Shown here: positions 50,901 through 59,610 of the stretch, in pieces | How the letters are laid out: each line of letters starts with the position of its first letter | Position numbering within the stretch: position 1 is the first letter of the stretch | Source of the DNA: VXLM01 sp034421575 | GTDB taxonomy: Bacteria > Chloroflexota > Dehalococcoidia > Lucifugimonadales > VXLM01 | NCBI GenBank assembly: GCA_034421575.1 | Contig: DAOUKG010000060.1 | Coordinates: 1 to 64,000, forward strand | DNA length: 64,000 bases | Direction of reading: 5' to 3' | Program-made: the position numbers and the translations under genes | Notes under the pieces: generated by a model | Told to the model about the DNA's origin: nothing | Seen by the model: only the letters and a program-made list of their open reading frames with translations | Databases searched by the model: none

Positions 50901-53735
50901 ATGAAGTACAGTCTGTTTAGGTTAGTACCGATTGTCATAATTCTTGGAGTGATCGCACTTGTTGCCTCCCAGGCGTGTGGCAGCAGTGATGAGGAAGCGG
51001 CCCCTACGCCTGACGTGGCGAGAATTATTCAGGATGCCGTTAGCAGCGTTCCGTAGGGTGCGAGCGCTGCTGAAATCCAAAATCTGGTTTCTGATTCGGT
51101 AGCGGCGGCGCTTGCCGATCAGCCTGCCGGCGTAACACGGGCGGAGGTCGAGGCTGCGGTCAATGCTGCTTCCGCCGGACAGCTCTCGGCTGCCGAAGTC
51201 CAGCGAATCGTCGACCAGTCGATTCGTGCGATGCCGGCGCCGGAGCCTGCACAGATCGACGTGGGACAACTTCAAGCCCTTGTCCAGCAGTCGGTGGCCG
51301 CGGCCGTGCCTGAAGGCGTCAGTGCCGCGGAGATCAACCGAATGGTTACGGCGGCGGTGGGGGCCATGCAGGCCGGAGCAGTCACGCGAGGGGACCTGCA
51401 AGATCTGGTCGCCAAGTCCATTCAGGACGCTGCGGCTGATCAGCTCACAGCTGCCCAGGTTCAGCAGATCGTGGACGCGTCGTTGGCTATAACCCAGGCC
51501 GCTGTGGACTCGGCAATGATGGAGACCCAAAGCTCGGTCGAACAAGCGGCAATGGCGGCCAAGGCGGCCCAAGAGGCTGCGGAGAAGGCTGCGTCTGAGG
51601 CGGCGATGGCGGTCGTCGAGCCAGTTCAGCCGTATGGCAAGCCGCTCGGCGTGGGTGGTTACTTCGACTATCGATTTACCGGCCCGAAGCCCACGACGTT
51701 CCAAGAGTCTCCGATGTCGGCGGCGCTGGTCAAAGAGGGCAAGCTGCCTCCTCTGATGGAGCGTCTACCCGTGCCTGAGGACGTACATGTCGTTCCACCG
51801 CCGAACGAGATTGGCACCTATGGTGGGATATGGCGGGCAACGAGACACAACCAGCGCTACCTTCAGCAGTATGCGAATGGGCATCCGCTGCAATTAAACG
51901 CGGACGGTGCGAGTTACGTCGAACGAGTGGCCAAGGGAATGGATCATTCCGAGGACGGGAGAGTGTACACGTTCTTCCTCCGCCGAGGAGGCAAATGGTC
52001 GGGCGGTTCCGATCTTACCTCCGAGGACTTCCGCTTCACGTGGGAGGACATCATCGGCTACAACGACGCAGCGGCCAAGGCGGTGGGACGAACTGGTATC
52101 GGGGTAGGTCCGGAGCCGGAGAATGTCAATCGCCGCATCACGGATCCCATTACCCTGAACCTTCCCAAAGTCACAGTCATCGACGACTACACGTTCAGTC
52201 TCACGTTCGACTCCCCGAACTACGTATTCTTCGCTGGAACGACGAGCTTCCGCGGGCCCGTGTCCTGTGGAGGGGGTTCTTGCTTCTACACCTCCGACGA
52301 ATACGCCAAGCAGTTCCACGATAAGTACGCCGACCCCGCTGCGCTTGCGAAGATGGTAGCGGATGGAGGGCACGAAGACTGGACGGATTTGTTTAGACAG
52401 AAAGTGTCCTGGACGAACTGCGGCGACAATTGCCTTGAGAACGGCCAACCGTCCGCCGGCGCGTGGAAGATGGAGTACTTCCTCAGTGACCAGTCGTCGA
52501 TGGTACGCAACCACTACTACTTCGGCGTGGACCCGGATGGGAACCAGCTTCCCTACGTGGACGGCATCATCAACTTCAAGATGGAGAGCGTGGACGTGGC
52601 AATCCTGCGGGCAATGCAGGGCGAGTCCGACTTGGATGCCGACACCCTTTCCCGCAATATGAGCGGGATTCCCCTGTACATCACGAACATGGAGAGGGGT
52701 GACTACAGCATCTACCACTGGCCCGATCTCTCCGGCGGTGACCATAGTCTCTTCTTCAACCAGACCTGGAACGAGGATCAGGAAATCGGAAGGTGGATTA
52801 GGACGCAGGACTTCCGGGTCGCGCTGTCCCTGGCCATCGACCGCGATGCCATCAACAGCATCGTCTTCTCGGGTGTCGCTCATCCCCAGAACTACGTTGT
52901 CCACGAGACCTCGCCCCACTACCCGGGCAAGCGATTCGAGACGGTGGACGCGATACCGAAGGACATCGCCAGGGCCAACCAAATTCTGGATAGCCTGGGG
53001 ATCGTGGACACGGACGATGACGGCTTTAGAAACAAGGTGGACGGCACCGGAAACCTTGAAATCTACACGGGCGTGGACTCGTCCAGGGTTAGCATAGCTG
53101 AGCTCCTAGAGGCCGACTTCGCCAAGATAGGCATCAAGTTCGACTGGAAGGAGGACAGCGGTCACGGGAGGCTCATCCAGCAGAACCAGCAGTACCTCCA
53201 TATCAGGAACGTCAACGGCAGTTCCAACCTCTGGGCGCGGGGCAATCCTCTCGCGCCCTATCGTGGCTTGGAACCCCAGGGGCCGTTGATCGGGCAGTGG
53301 ATTGATTCCAAGGGCGCGGAAGGCATGGCTCCCACGGGGCCTCATCCCGACTGGCTGCCTTCGGCACCCGCGAACACCTATCCCGCCGACGCCTCAGGCA
53401 ACATAAAGTTCCTGCTCGAAAGCTGGACTGCAGGTGCTCTGCTTCCCGATCTCGACCCGAATAAAATCGAGCTCGGCAAGGAAATGAGCAGGGTGGCCGC
53501 TCTTGAGAAGTACCAGCTTGGCACGGTTGCCTTCACGGGCTTCAGCCGCGGTCTCATTGTCAAGCGGAACAACTTCAGGAACGTCCCCGAAAGGCAGATC
53601 AGGTACGAGCACGGCCTCTACAACATGGTAAACGCCTTCGAGGACGGCAGGGACAATTATAACAACCCCGGCAACCGCTCGGTACGCTACACGAGTAAGG
53701 CGGTCTTTGCCTCCGGGGAGACCGTCAGGCCGTAA
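50901..53735 (+). CDS. Oligopeptide-type ABC substrate-binding lipoprotein, interrupted by an in-frame TAG
   Basis: The ATG at 50901 (AAAGGAG upstream) encodes a signal peptide and lipobox ending at C26 (ASQAC), then 51 codons end in TAG at 51054-51056. The same frame resumes without shift to 53735. After the stop come two tandem Ala/Gln-rich repeats of about 65 residues (a probable helical stalk), then a family-5 binding-protein domain from about residue 240: 'NEIGTYGGIWRATRHN', 'DGRVYTFFLRRGGKWSGG', 'RVALSLAIDRDAINSIVFSG'. Without readthrough, translation from the next ATG (51231) gives 834 residues but no export signal. It could be a recent nonsense mutation, a sequencing error or genuine recoding. 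No permease genes are adjacent. Confidence 0.8.
51054..51056 (+). other. In-frame TAG stop codon in the binding-protein gene
   Basis: The codon aligns with the Glu of 'VPEGVSAAEI' in the second tandem repeat, the first copy reading 'VP-stop-GASAAEI'. One base change from GAG or CAG would create it. The frame on both sides is intact and in register. Confidence 0.85.
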
Positions 53736-53828
53736 CACCATACCGGTGAACGTAGTACAATCGCGGGGCCTCTCTGACAGGGGGTTCCCGCGATTGCTCG
53801 TTCTCATGAACATTGTGAAGGCGTGAGT

Positions 53829-54791
53829 ATGCAGTACTTTACGGCGGAAGAGGGCCCCTACTCCATCCCTGATCGGTGGGAGGATGAGGCAACGAGGCTG
53901 CTAAAGATCGGATGGAAGGGCCGCCTCGTTGCGGGCCTGTCCCAGTCCGCCTACCGGTCGTACGTGTACCCTGTGGTCAGTCCGTCGGGAGTGCAGGTCA
54001 CCACGGAACGCTCCTCAAGCGATCATCCCTGGCACCAGTCGGTAACCATCGGCACAGACCGCTTTTACACGTACGTGCAGAGTCCTGAGGGTCCGGTCGA
54101 GCAGCCACCGCTCAACATGTATTGGGACTGGCCATTCCAGGGCAGGGACGCCGGTCGTATCATCAGCAGCGTAGTCGATGAACGCACCGAGCGAGCGGAG
54201 GGACACCTGGAGATCACGCAAAGGCTTCAGTGGCAGGGACCGGAGGAATGGGGCGTCGGAAACTATCGGCGCGTCCTCGCGGAGGAAATACGCATCATCG
54301 ACGTACGGCCCGGAGATGTGGCCAACATCATCGATGTGAGAAGCCAGGTCCGTCCGACCGATTGGGATCTTCGTATCGGCCCATGCCGCCATGGTTACTT
54401 CACAATACGTGTCGCCGACCACCTCCGTGTGGTCGACAGAAATGGGGACAAGGTTGGCGGCAAGCTCACCGCGTCCGGTGGCCGGGTGGGTGAAAAAGAG
54501 ATTCGCTGGCAGCTTGCCGATTGGGTGGACTACTCCGGCAGAGACGATCAGGGCCGCATGGCAGGGATAGCGGTGTTCCAATTCCCGTCGGTGGGGAACG
54601 TCCCTTGGTACCTTGTGGACTATGGGTCGGTGAGGATCAACCCTCATCGCATGTCGGCAAGGTATTTGAAGCGGGGAGAAATTCTCGACCTCGCGATTCG
54701 TGTTGTTGCCCACGACGGGGATGCAGAGGAGGCGGGAGTAGCAGACCTCTATGCGGCTTTCGCCGAGGAATTCGGCGGGCAGGCCGGCTAG
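53829..54791 (+). CDS. DUF6807-like protein (PmoA-type family)
   Basis: The 320-residue protein resembles the DUF6807/'methane oxygenase PmoA' family, which is unrelated to real methane oxygenase: 'YPVVSPSGVQVTTE', 'DHPWHQSVTIGTDRF', 'WDLRIGPCRHGYFTIRVADH' and 'GIAVFQFPSVGNVPWYLVDYG' are typical. Such proteins accompany Gfo/Idh dehydrogenases in sugar-degradation loci, as here, where one follows after 68 bases. I chose the ATG at 53829, seven bases after GAAGG, over a GTG at 53823. The biochemical role is not established. Confidence 0.75.
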   Translation: MQYFTAEEGPYSIPDRWEDEATRLLKIGWKGRLVAGLSQSAYRSYVYPVVSPSGVQVTTERSSSDHPWHQSVTIGTDRFYTYVQSPEGPVEQPPLNMYWDWPFQGRDAGRIISSVVDERTERAEGHLEITQRLQWQGPEEWGVGNYRRVLAEEIRIIDVRPGDVANIIDVRSQVRPTDWDLRIGPCRHGYFTIRVADHLRVVDRNGDKVGGKLTASGGRVGEKEIRWQLADWVDYSGRDDQGRMAGIAVFQFPSVGNVPWYLVDYGSVRINPHRMSARYLKRGEILDLAIRVVAHDGDAEEAGVADLYAAFAEEFGGQAG

Positions 54792-54859
54792 GCCGTCACC
54801 GGCATTTCGATGCTGCGGCCGGTCTCAGAACTCTTGACTCCAGGGAGCTAGTTCGTCCT

Positions 54860-55966
54860 TTGCGAAACTATCGAGCCGGAGTCATTGGTCTCGGTTGGAT
54901 GGGGATGCTGGCCGACATCGCCGTTGTCTACGAACGGGGAACGTATTCAATAGACGACATTGAGCGTCCAACGCCTGAACTGGACGTCCACCGCGAGTTC
55001 CACTATCACCAGAACGTAGGGGGAGGAAATATCCCCCACACCTGGGCCGAGGTATTCCATGACCGTACTGAGGTTACGCTTGTGGCCGGAGCGGAACGTG
55101 ACGCGCGACGGTTAGAGGCATTCGGCGAACGATATGGCGTCGGTGCGCTTTACACGGACGCAGCCGAGATGCTGCGACATGAGGAGCTCGATATTATCGC
55201 CGTCGCCACCAACGTTATTGGACGGGCGGACCTAACGTGCATGGCCGTCGAATGCGGCGCCAGGGCAATAGCGATTGAAAAGCCGATCGCACACACCCTC
55301 GAAGAGGCCCACCGTATGGTCAAGGCCTGTGCCGATGCCGGGGTACCACTCGTTGCCGGCGCCACGCCGGGGAACCATCCTTCGTACGGCCGCGCCAGGG
55401 AACTGGTAGATGAAGGAGCGATCGGCGAGGTACTTTCCATCGAGGCCGAGGCTCCGGCATCACAGAAGCCGCATTGGACATACTTCCTTGATGAAGCGCC
55501 TCTATGGGTCGCCGGTGTAGGAGACAGAGATCGGCGCGACACCGGCAGTGACGAGTTCGTGGGGGAGGGAATAGCGCAAACACGCGGCGCTCCAGTAGTG
55601 CATTTCAGGAAGGGAGCGGGTCTCGTTCGTGTGACAGGAGCATCCGGTGAGATACTGCTGGACTCCAATCCCGACTCGCGATGGAGACTATGGCAGGATG
55701 TTGACACAGGAGGACGTAGGCGGCGTGTGGAGATACCGTGGCCCGCGCCGCAGTTTGAGGGTGGCTACAATGCGGTTTGCGGACTGACCGACCTGATAGA
55801 CTGTCTTGAAGGCAAGCTCGATGAGCCCAAGAATTCTGGGCGACGGGCAGCAATTGCGCTCGAGGTCGAAATCGCCCTTAAAATCTCGTCGGCCAACGGA
55901 GGCGCACGTGTCGATCTGCCCCTTCAAGACAGGTCGCTTGGCCTCAACTATGACTGGTTTCGCTAG
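54860..55966 (+). CDS. Gfo/Idh/MocA family oxidoreductase
   Basis: The 368-residue protein begins 'RNYRAGVIGLGWMGMLADIA', the NAD(P)-binding fold, and has 'VAGAERDARRLEAFGERYGV', the Glu-Lys-Pro in 'AIAIEKPIAHTLEEAHRM' and 'GATPGNHPSYGRARELVDEG'. The C-terminal part lacks the usual His-rich motif in its expected form. The start is a TTG at 54860 with AGGGAG about 12 bases before; an open frame reaches 54521 but overlaps the upstream gene in another frame. The substrate is unknown. Confidence 0.85.
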   Translation: MRNYRAGVIGLGWMGMLADIAVVYERGTYSIDDIERPTPELDVHREFHYHQNVGGGNIPHTWAEVFHDRTEVTLVAGAERDARRLEAFGERYGVGALYTDAAEMLRHEELDIIAVATNVIGRADLTCMAVECGARAIAIEKPIAHTLEEAHRMVKACADAGVPLVAGATPGNHPSYGRARELVDEGAIGEVLSIEAEAPASQKPHWTYFLDEAPLWVAGVGDRDRRDTGSDEFVGEGIAQTRGAPVVHFRKGAGLVRVTGASGEILLDSNPDSRWRLWQDVDTGGRRRRVEIPWPAPQFEGGYNAVCGLTDLIDCLEGKLDEPKNSGRRAAIALEVEIALKISSANGGARVDLPLQDRSLGLNYDWFR

Positions 55967-56024
55967 CAAAGACAGGCGCGGAAGCGCTATCCACAATGCT
56001 TGCCTCGGCGTTTAAGCTGTCGAA

Positions 56025-56690
56025 ATGGGTTCAGCAAGATCGGTCCGGAAGCGCTCCAAGGGCATTGATGGCATGGACATGAGAACGAATAGCGTGATAG
56101 CGGCAGTGTTGTCGGTCGCCGTCCTGCTCGCACTCATGTGGGCAGTGGGCATGTTGAACCTCCTGTTCGACTACCGATTGAGCGATTATGGCGTCATCCC
56201 TCGCACCGCCAAAGGACTTATCGGGATTCCGCTGATGCCGTTCCTGCATGGCAGTTTCGACCACCTGGTCGTGAACACCATGCCTGCCCTGGTCCTGGGA
56301 GGGCTTGTGGCGGTACAGGGAAGCAGGAAGTTCCTGACGGCCACTGTGTTCATCACGCTTGCAGGCGGAGCGGCGCTTTGGATCGTCGGTCGTGACGCAA
56401 TCCACGTGGGGGCGAGCGGGCTGATCTTCGGGTACTTCGGCTATCTCATTGCGAGGGCTTGGTACACCCGCAGCTTCGCGTCGATAGTCGTCGCAGTGCT
56501 GGTGACCGTGGTGTACGGAGGAATTCTCCTCGGTGTGCTGCCGTTCTTCCAGGAAGGGGTCTCATGGGAAGGTCATCTCACCGGCCTGATTGCGGGGGCG
56601 CTTGCGGCTAGAATCATGTGGAAACGAGACGAGCCCGAGCAACCTGAAGAGGTCCCGATGGAGGGACTCGGTCCCACCCGATTTCGTTGA
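56025..56690 (+). CDS. Rhomboid family intramembrane serine protease
   Basis: The 221-residue protein has about six membrane segments. 'LMPFLHGSFDHLVVNTMPAL' carries the His/Asn pair of rhomboids, the nucleophile serine is in 'HVGASGLIFGYFG', and the catalytic histidine is in 'EGHLTGLIAG'. It cuts transmembrane substrates. The stop overlaps the -35 of the ATP synthase promoter, so the two units are separate. The start at 56025 has no strong ribosome binding site; an ATG inside (residue 17 or 19) is possible. Confidence 0.9.
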   Translation: MGSARSVRKRSKGIDGMDMRTNSVIAAVLSVAVLLALMWAVGMLNLLFDYRLSDYGVIPRTAKGLIGIPLMPFLHGSFDHLVVNTMPALVLGGLVAVQGSRKFLTATVFITLAGGAALWIVGRDAIHVGASGLIFGYFGYLIARAWYTRSFASIVVAVLVTVVYGGILLGVLPFFQEGVSWEGHLTGLIAGALAARIMWKRDEPEQPEEVPMEGLGPTRFR

Positions 56691-56716
56691 CACTCCATTT
56701 TTCCCCGTGTTAGAAT
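56687..56716 (+). promoter_or_regulatory. Sigma-70-like promoter of the atp operon
   Basis: TTGACA (56687-56692), 18-base spacer, then TAGAAT (56711-56716) preceded by TGT (extended -10). It is the best promoter in the window and lies 38 bases before the first gene of the operon, overlapping the rhomboid stop codon. Confidence 0.75.
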
Positions 56717-56754
56717 CCGAGTCGCCCGATAGGGTACTGTCGTGAGGCTGCACG

Positions 56755-56958
56755 ATGCGGTTGGTAGCCCAATTAGTGGGTGTCGGCTGGTACGTCGCAA
56801 TTTGCATCGTAGGGGGAGTGTGGGGCGGCGCGTGGCTTGATGACAAGCTGGGCACCAGTCCACTCCTATTGCTGATCGGTCTCATGCTGGGAATAGCGGT
56901 TGCCGGAGCGGGCGTGTACAGAATGCTCGCCGGGCTGATCTCAGCAGACGGTGAGTAG
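56755..56958 (+). CDS. atpZ: AtpZ/AtpI-type small ATP synthase accessory protein
   Basis: The 67-residue protein has two membrane segments, with 'GGVWGGAWLDDKLGTSPLLLLIG' between and into the second. The 'GxWLDxKLGTSPLLLLIGLMLG' pattern is diagnostic of the AtpZ (putative F0F1-ATPase assembly) family, which precedes atpB in many bacteria. It opens the operon, 23 bases before atpB. The role in assembly or magnesium supply is known only from other species. Confidence 0.88.
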   Translation: MRLVAQLVGVGWYVAICIVGGVWGGAWLDDKLGTSPLLLLIGLMLGIAVAGAGVYRMLAGLISADGE

Positions 56959-56981
56959 ACACGGAGGAGATTGACGAGAGC

Positions 56982-58046
56982 GTGACCAGAGCGATTCTCC
57001 TAGTCGTAGTAGTTGCCCTCGTCATATCCGTTGCTGGAGGCGCCGTCGGAAACGCATTCGGCCTCGGCTTCCTCGGTTCCCCCATTGCTCATATCCAGCT
57101 CCCCGCCGAGCCGGTAATCCCCGAGCCCTTTGCCAAGGTGGATAACGCCTTCATTGGGAACATCACAATAACGAACACAATGGTCGCCACATGGGCGGCT
57201 ATTATTTTGCTCGTCGTACTCTCGATTGTCGTCTCACGCAATGTTGCGACGGTTCCCGGCAGGCTGCAGGGAGCGGTCGAGATGGTCTTCGAGTTCTTCC
57301 TCAACATCGGGGAGAGCATCGCCGGAGAACACGCAAGACGGTTCTTCCCGCTCGTGATGACCATCTTCCTGTTCATCATCGTCAACAACTGGATCGGCAT
57401 CCTGCCCGGATTCGGCACGATCGGCTGGGTGGAGTCGCCGAAGAAGGTGATTCACCACGCCGAGGAAAAGGCCGAGAAGGCCGGAGAGCACGTCGATCTC
57501 GCCCAGGTGGAACTCCAGGTATTCGAGGGCACGGGCGGATTCGTCATGCTTCCTCCCGGCTCCGTTGACAACCACATCACCGCAGAGGAGTACGAGCACG
57601 GCGAGGGCTTCGATAAGAAGAGCCAGACGCCCGGTCTGCTGATCCCCTACCTCAGGAGCGCCAACACCGACATAAACACGCCGCTGGCTCTCGCGCTCAT
57701 CGCGATGGTGGCGATTCACTGGTGGGGTCTGAGCACCCTTGGGGCATTCGGGCACATCGGCAAATACATCAACTTCAAGCAGGGACCGATCATGCTGGTG
57801 GTCGGTCTCCTGGAGATCATCGGAGAGCTTGCGAGGATCGTGAGCTTCACGTTCAGGCTGTTCGGCAACATCTTCGCCGGCGAGATGCTGCTCATCATCA
57901 TGGCGTTCCTGCTGCCGGTGATCGGGCTCATTCCGTTCCTTGGCCTTGAGCTATTCGTGGGATTCATGCAGGCGATAGTCTTCTCGGTCCTAACCCTGGT
58001 GTTCGCGTCGATGGCGGTCGTTTCGCACGACGGCGAGCACCACTAA
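56982..58046 (+). CDS. atpB: ATP synthase F0 subunit a
   Basis: The 354-residue subunit forms the half-channels and stator next to the c-ring. The essential arginine is R292 in 'SFTFRLFGNIFAGEM'; Glu/His residues of the C-terminal helix are in 'GLELFVGFMQA'. About 70 residues of hydrophilic, His/Glu/Lys-rich sequence (about 150-222, including 'HHAEEKAEKAGEH') are inserted between 'GILPGFGTIGW' and 'NTDINTPLALAL', which makes it longer than usual (about 240-280). The start is GTG with GGAGGAG some 13 bases upstream. Confidence 0.95.
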   Translation: MTRAILLVVVVALVISVAGGAVGNAFGLGFLGSPIAHIQLPAEPVIPEPFAKVDNAFIGNITITNTMVATWAAIILLVVLSIVVSRNVATVPGRLQGAVEMVFEFFLNIGESIAGEHARRFFPLVMTIFLFIIVNNWIGILPGFGTIGWVESPKKVIHHAEEKAEKAGEHVDLAQVELQVFEGTGGFVMLPPGSVDNHITAEEYEHGEGFDKKSQTPGLLIPYLRSANTDINTPLALALIAMVAIHWWGLSTLGAFGHIGKYINFKQGPIMLVVGLLEIIGELARIVSFTFRLFGNIFAGEMLLIIMAFLLPVIGLIPFLGLELFVGFMQAIVFSVLTLVFASMAVVSHDGEHH

Positions 58047-58092
58047 TAATTGGCAACCAAACTGATACGAGAACCTTGAGAAGGAGTTCAGG

Positions 58093-58323
58093 ATGATTGA
58101 AGGAGATATCAAGACTCTGGCGGCTGCAATAGCGATAGCGGTCGGGGCAATCGGCCCCGGACTGGGAATCGGGATGCTGGCCGGAAAGGCGATGGAGGCC
58201 CTCGGCCGCAATCCGGAGGCCGCGGACGGCATTCGCGCCAACATGATCCTCGCGATCGTGTTCGCGGAGGCAATCGCGATCTACGCGCTCGTCGTCGCAG
58301 CCCTGCTGATTTTCGTCGCATAG
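58093..58323 (+). CDS. atpE: ATP synthase F0 subunit c
   Basis: The 76-residue proteolipid has two hydrophobic helices. The first has the glycine motif 'GAIGPGLGIG' and the loop 'ALGRNPEA' contacts F1. The second holds the ion-carrying E59 in 'IVFAEAIAIYALVVA'. The Glu is followed by Ala, not Ser or Thr, which argues for proton rather than sodium coupling. GGAG precedes the ATG. An extended hairpin follows between this gene and atpF. Confidence 0.96.
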   Translation: MIEGDIKTLAAAIAIAVGAIGPGLGIGMLAGKAMEALGRNPEAADGIRANMILAIVFAEAIAIYALVVAALLIFVA

Positions 58324-58343
58324 GCACGCCGACTAGGAGATTG

Positions 58344-58388
58344 GACGTGACGTTTCGGCCCCGGGAGAGGGCCGGTAGGCGTCGCGTC
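58344..58388 (+). promoter_or_regulatory. Intercistronic hairpin between atpE and atpF
   Basis: Outer arms GACGTGACG (58344-58352) and CGTCGCGTC (58380-58388) pair with one G-U, and inner arms CGGCCC (58356-58361) and GGGCCG (58369-58374) enclose a seven-base loop. No T-run follows and the next gene's GAGGAG begins right after, so it is more likely an RNA stability or processing element that raises subunit c yield. Confidence 0.55.
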
Positions 58389-58399
58389 GAGGAGAAAGC

Positions 58400-58900
58400 A
58401 TGGAAGCTTTAGGACTAAACCTGCCGCAGCTCATTGCGCAGATTGTTGGCATCCTCGTCCTGCTGTTCATCCTCAAGAAGCTGCTCTACGGTCCGCTGCT
58501 CAAGGTAATCGACGAGCGGTCCGAACGGATCAAGGAGAGCCTCGAAGCGGCGGAGCGCACGAAAGAAGAGGCTGCTGCCAACCAGGAGCAGATGCAGGAA
58601 GACCTGCAGAAGGCGCGCGAGGAAGGCCAGCAGATGATTGCACAGGCCCGAGACGTGGCAGCCCGCTTCCGGGACGAGGAAATGGCGAAGGCGAGGGAAG
58701 AGATCGCCGCTGAGCGATCCAAGGCGGAGGCCGATATCCAGCGAGAGCGGGATGCGGCCATCGAGGACCTGCGGCGTGAGTTTGCAGGGCTAGCGATCAG
58801 CGCCGCCGAGCAGGTGGTCGAGCGCTCGCTCAGCGAGACCGATCATCGCGACATCATAGACAAGGTGCTCGAAGAGAGCGGGACGATTGGGAAGGGGTAG
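58400..58900 (+). CDS. atpF: ATP synthase F0 subunit b
   Basis: The 166-residue subunit has one membrane helix (about residues 8-27, 'LIAQIVGILVLLFILKKLLY') and a long charged helix rich in Glu/Ala/Lys/Arg that dimerises into the peripheral stalk. The end 'EQVVERSLSETDHRDIIDKVL' contacts delta. GAGGAG precedes the ATG. Only one b gene is present, so no b' is needed. Confidence 0.95.
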   Translation: MEALGLNLPQLIAQIVGILVLLFILKKLLYGPLLKVIDERSERIKESLEAAERTKEEAAANQEQMQEDLQKAREEGQQMIAQARDVAARFRDEEMAKAREEIAAERSKAEADIQRERDAAIEDLRREFAGLAISAAEQVVERSLSETDHRDIIDKVLEESGTIGKG

Positions 58901-59019
58901 GCCTGACCCGATCTTGCCTCCGGCGGAACCGTGGTTGAGTGACACCAAGGTGTCGAAGCCAAGGGTCGGAGGCCGGAACCGCCGACTCATTCGGAGCAAG
59001 ACGGAGTAGACGAGAGACT

Positions 59020-59562
59020 ATGCCGAGATATCCGTCGGCGAGAAGATACGCACAGGCCGTGTTCCAGATTGCACTGGAACACGACAGCCTGGACGTGTGG
59101 GTCGACGACCTGCAGACGCTGGCAGACCTGCTTGAAGACGGCGAGGTAGCAGCCTTCCTGGACGCGCCGCAGGTGCCGGACGCCAGGAAGCTCGAAACTA
59201 TCGAGGATCTGTTGGGCGAGTCGGTGGGCGCGCTGCCTGCCAACCTGCTGGGTCTGCTCGCGACGAAGAGCATGACGCAGCTGATACCCAGCATCATGGA
59301 GCAGTTCAGCGTCATGGTCGATCACCATCGAGGCATCCAGTGGGCAGACGTCACGACTGCCGTCCCGTTGGACGATGCGCAGCAGAAGGAAGTGTCGCAG
59401 TTGCTGGGTGGGATCGTAGGCAGTGAGGTCAGCCTTCGGACGTACGTCGAACCTGAGTTGATTGGCGGGATCATTGCGAGGCTGGACGACCGCGTCATCG
59501 ATGGAAGCGTGCGCAGCAAGTTGAAAGATATGCACCGGCAGATAGTGGAGCAAATCGCGTAG
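59020..59562 (+). CDS. atpH: ATP synthase F1 subunit delta
   Basis: The 180-residue subunit joins the peripheral stalk to alpha. It starts 'MPRYPSARRYAQAVFQIALE' (the usual R-Y-A-x-A/ALF motif) and ends 'LIGGIIARLDDRVIDGSVRSKLKDM', the conserved delta signature. The ATG at 59020 is chosen from homology; an open frame reaches 58939. The 119-base gap after atpF is longer than others in the operon and shows only weak pairing (GCCTCC/GGAGGC). Confidence 0.93.
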   Translation: MPRYPSARRYAQAVFQIALEHDSLDVWVDDLQTLADLLEDGEVAAFLDAPQVPDARKLETIEDLLGESVGALPANLLGLLATKSMTQLIPSIMEQFSVMVDHHRGIQWADVTTAVPLDDAQQKEVSQLLGGIVGSEVSLRTYVEPELIGGIIARLDDRVIDGSVRSKLKDMHRQIVEQIA

Positions 59563-59610
59563 CGCGTATCGCCCGGCAGTGACGGGGCATACGCAATACC
59601 GGAGGGTCAC

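Noticed and set aside
51231..53735. Binding-protein gene starting at the ATG at 51231 as a normal gene
   Set aside because: The frame and the tandem repeat continue upstream to an excellent lipoprotein signal at 50901; starting at 51231 would give an unexported binding protein that begins inside a repeat unit.
54521..54859. N-terminal extension of the Gfo/Idh protein at 54860
   Set aside because: It lies over the DUF6807-like gene in another frame and precedes the nucleotide-binding motif by over 110 residues of Arg/Gly-rich sequence typical of a shadow frame.
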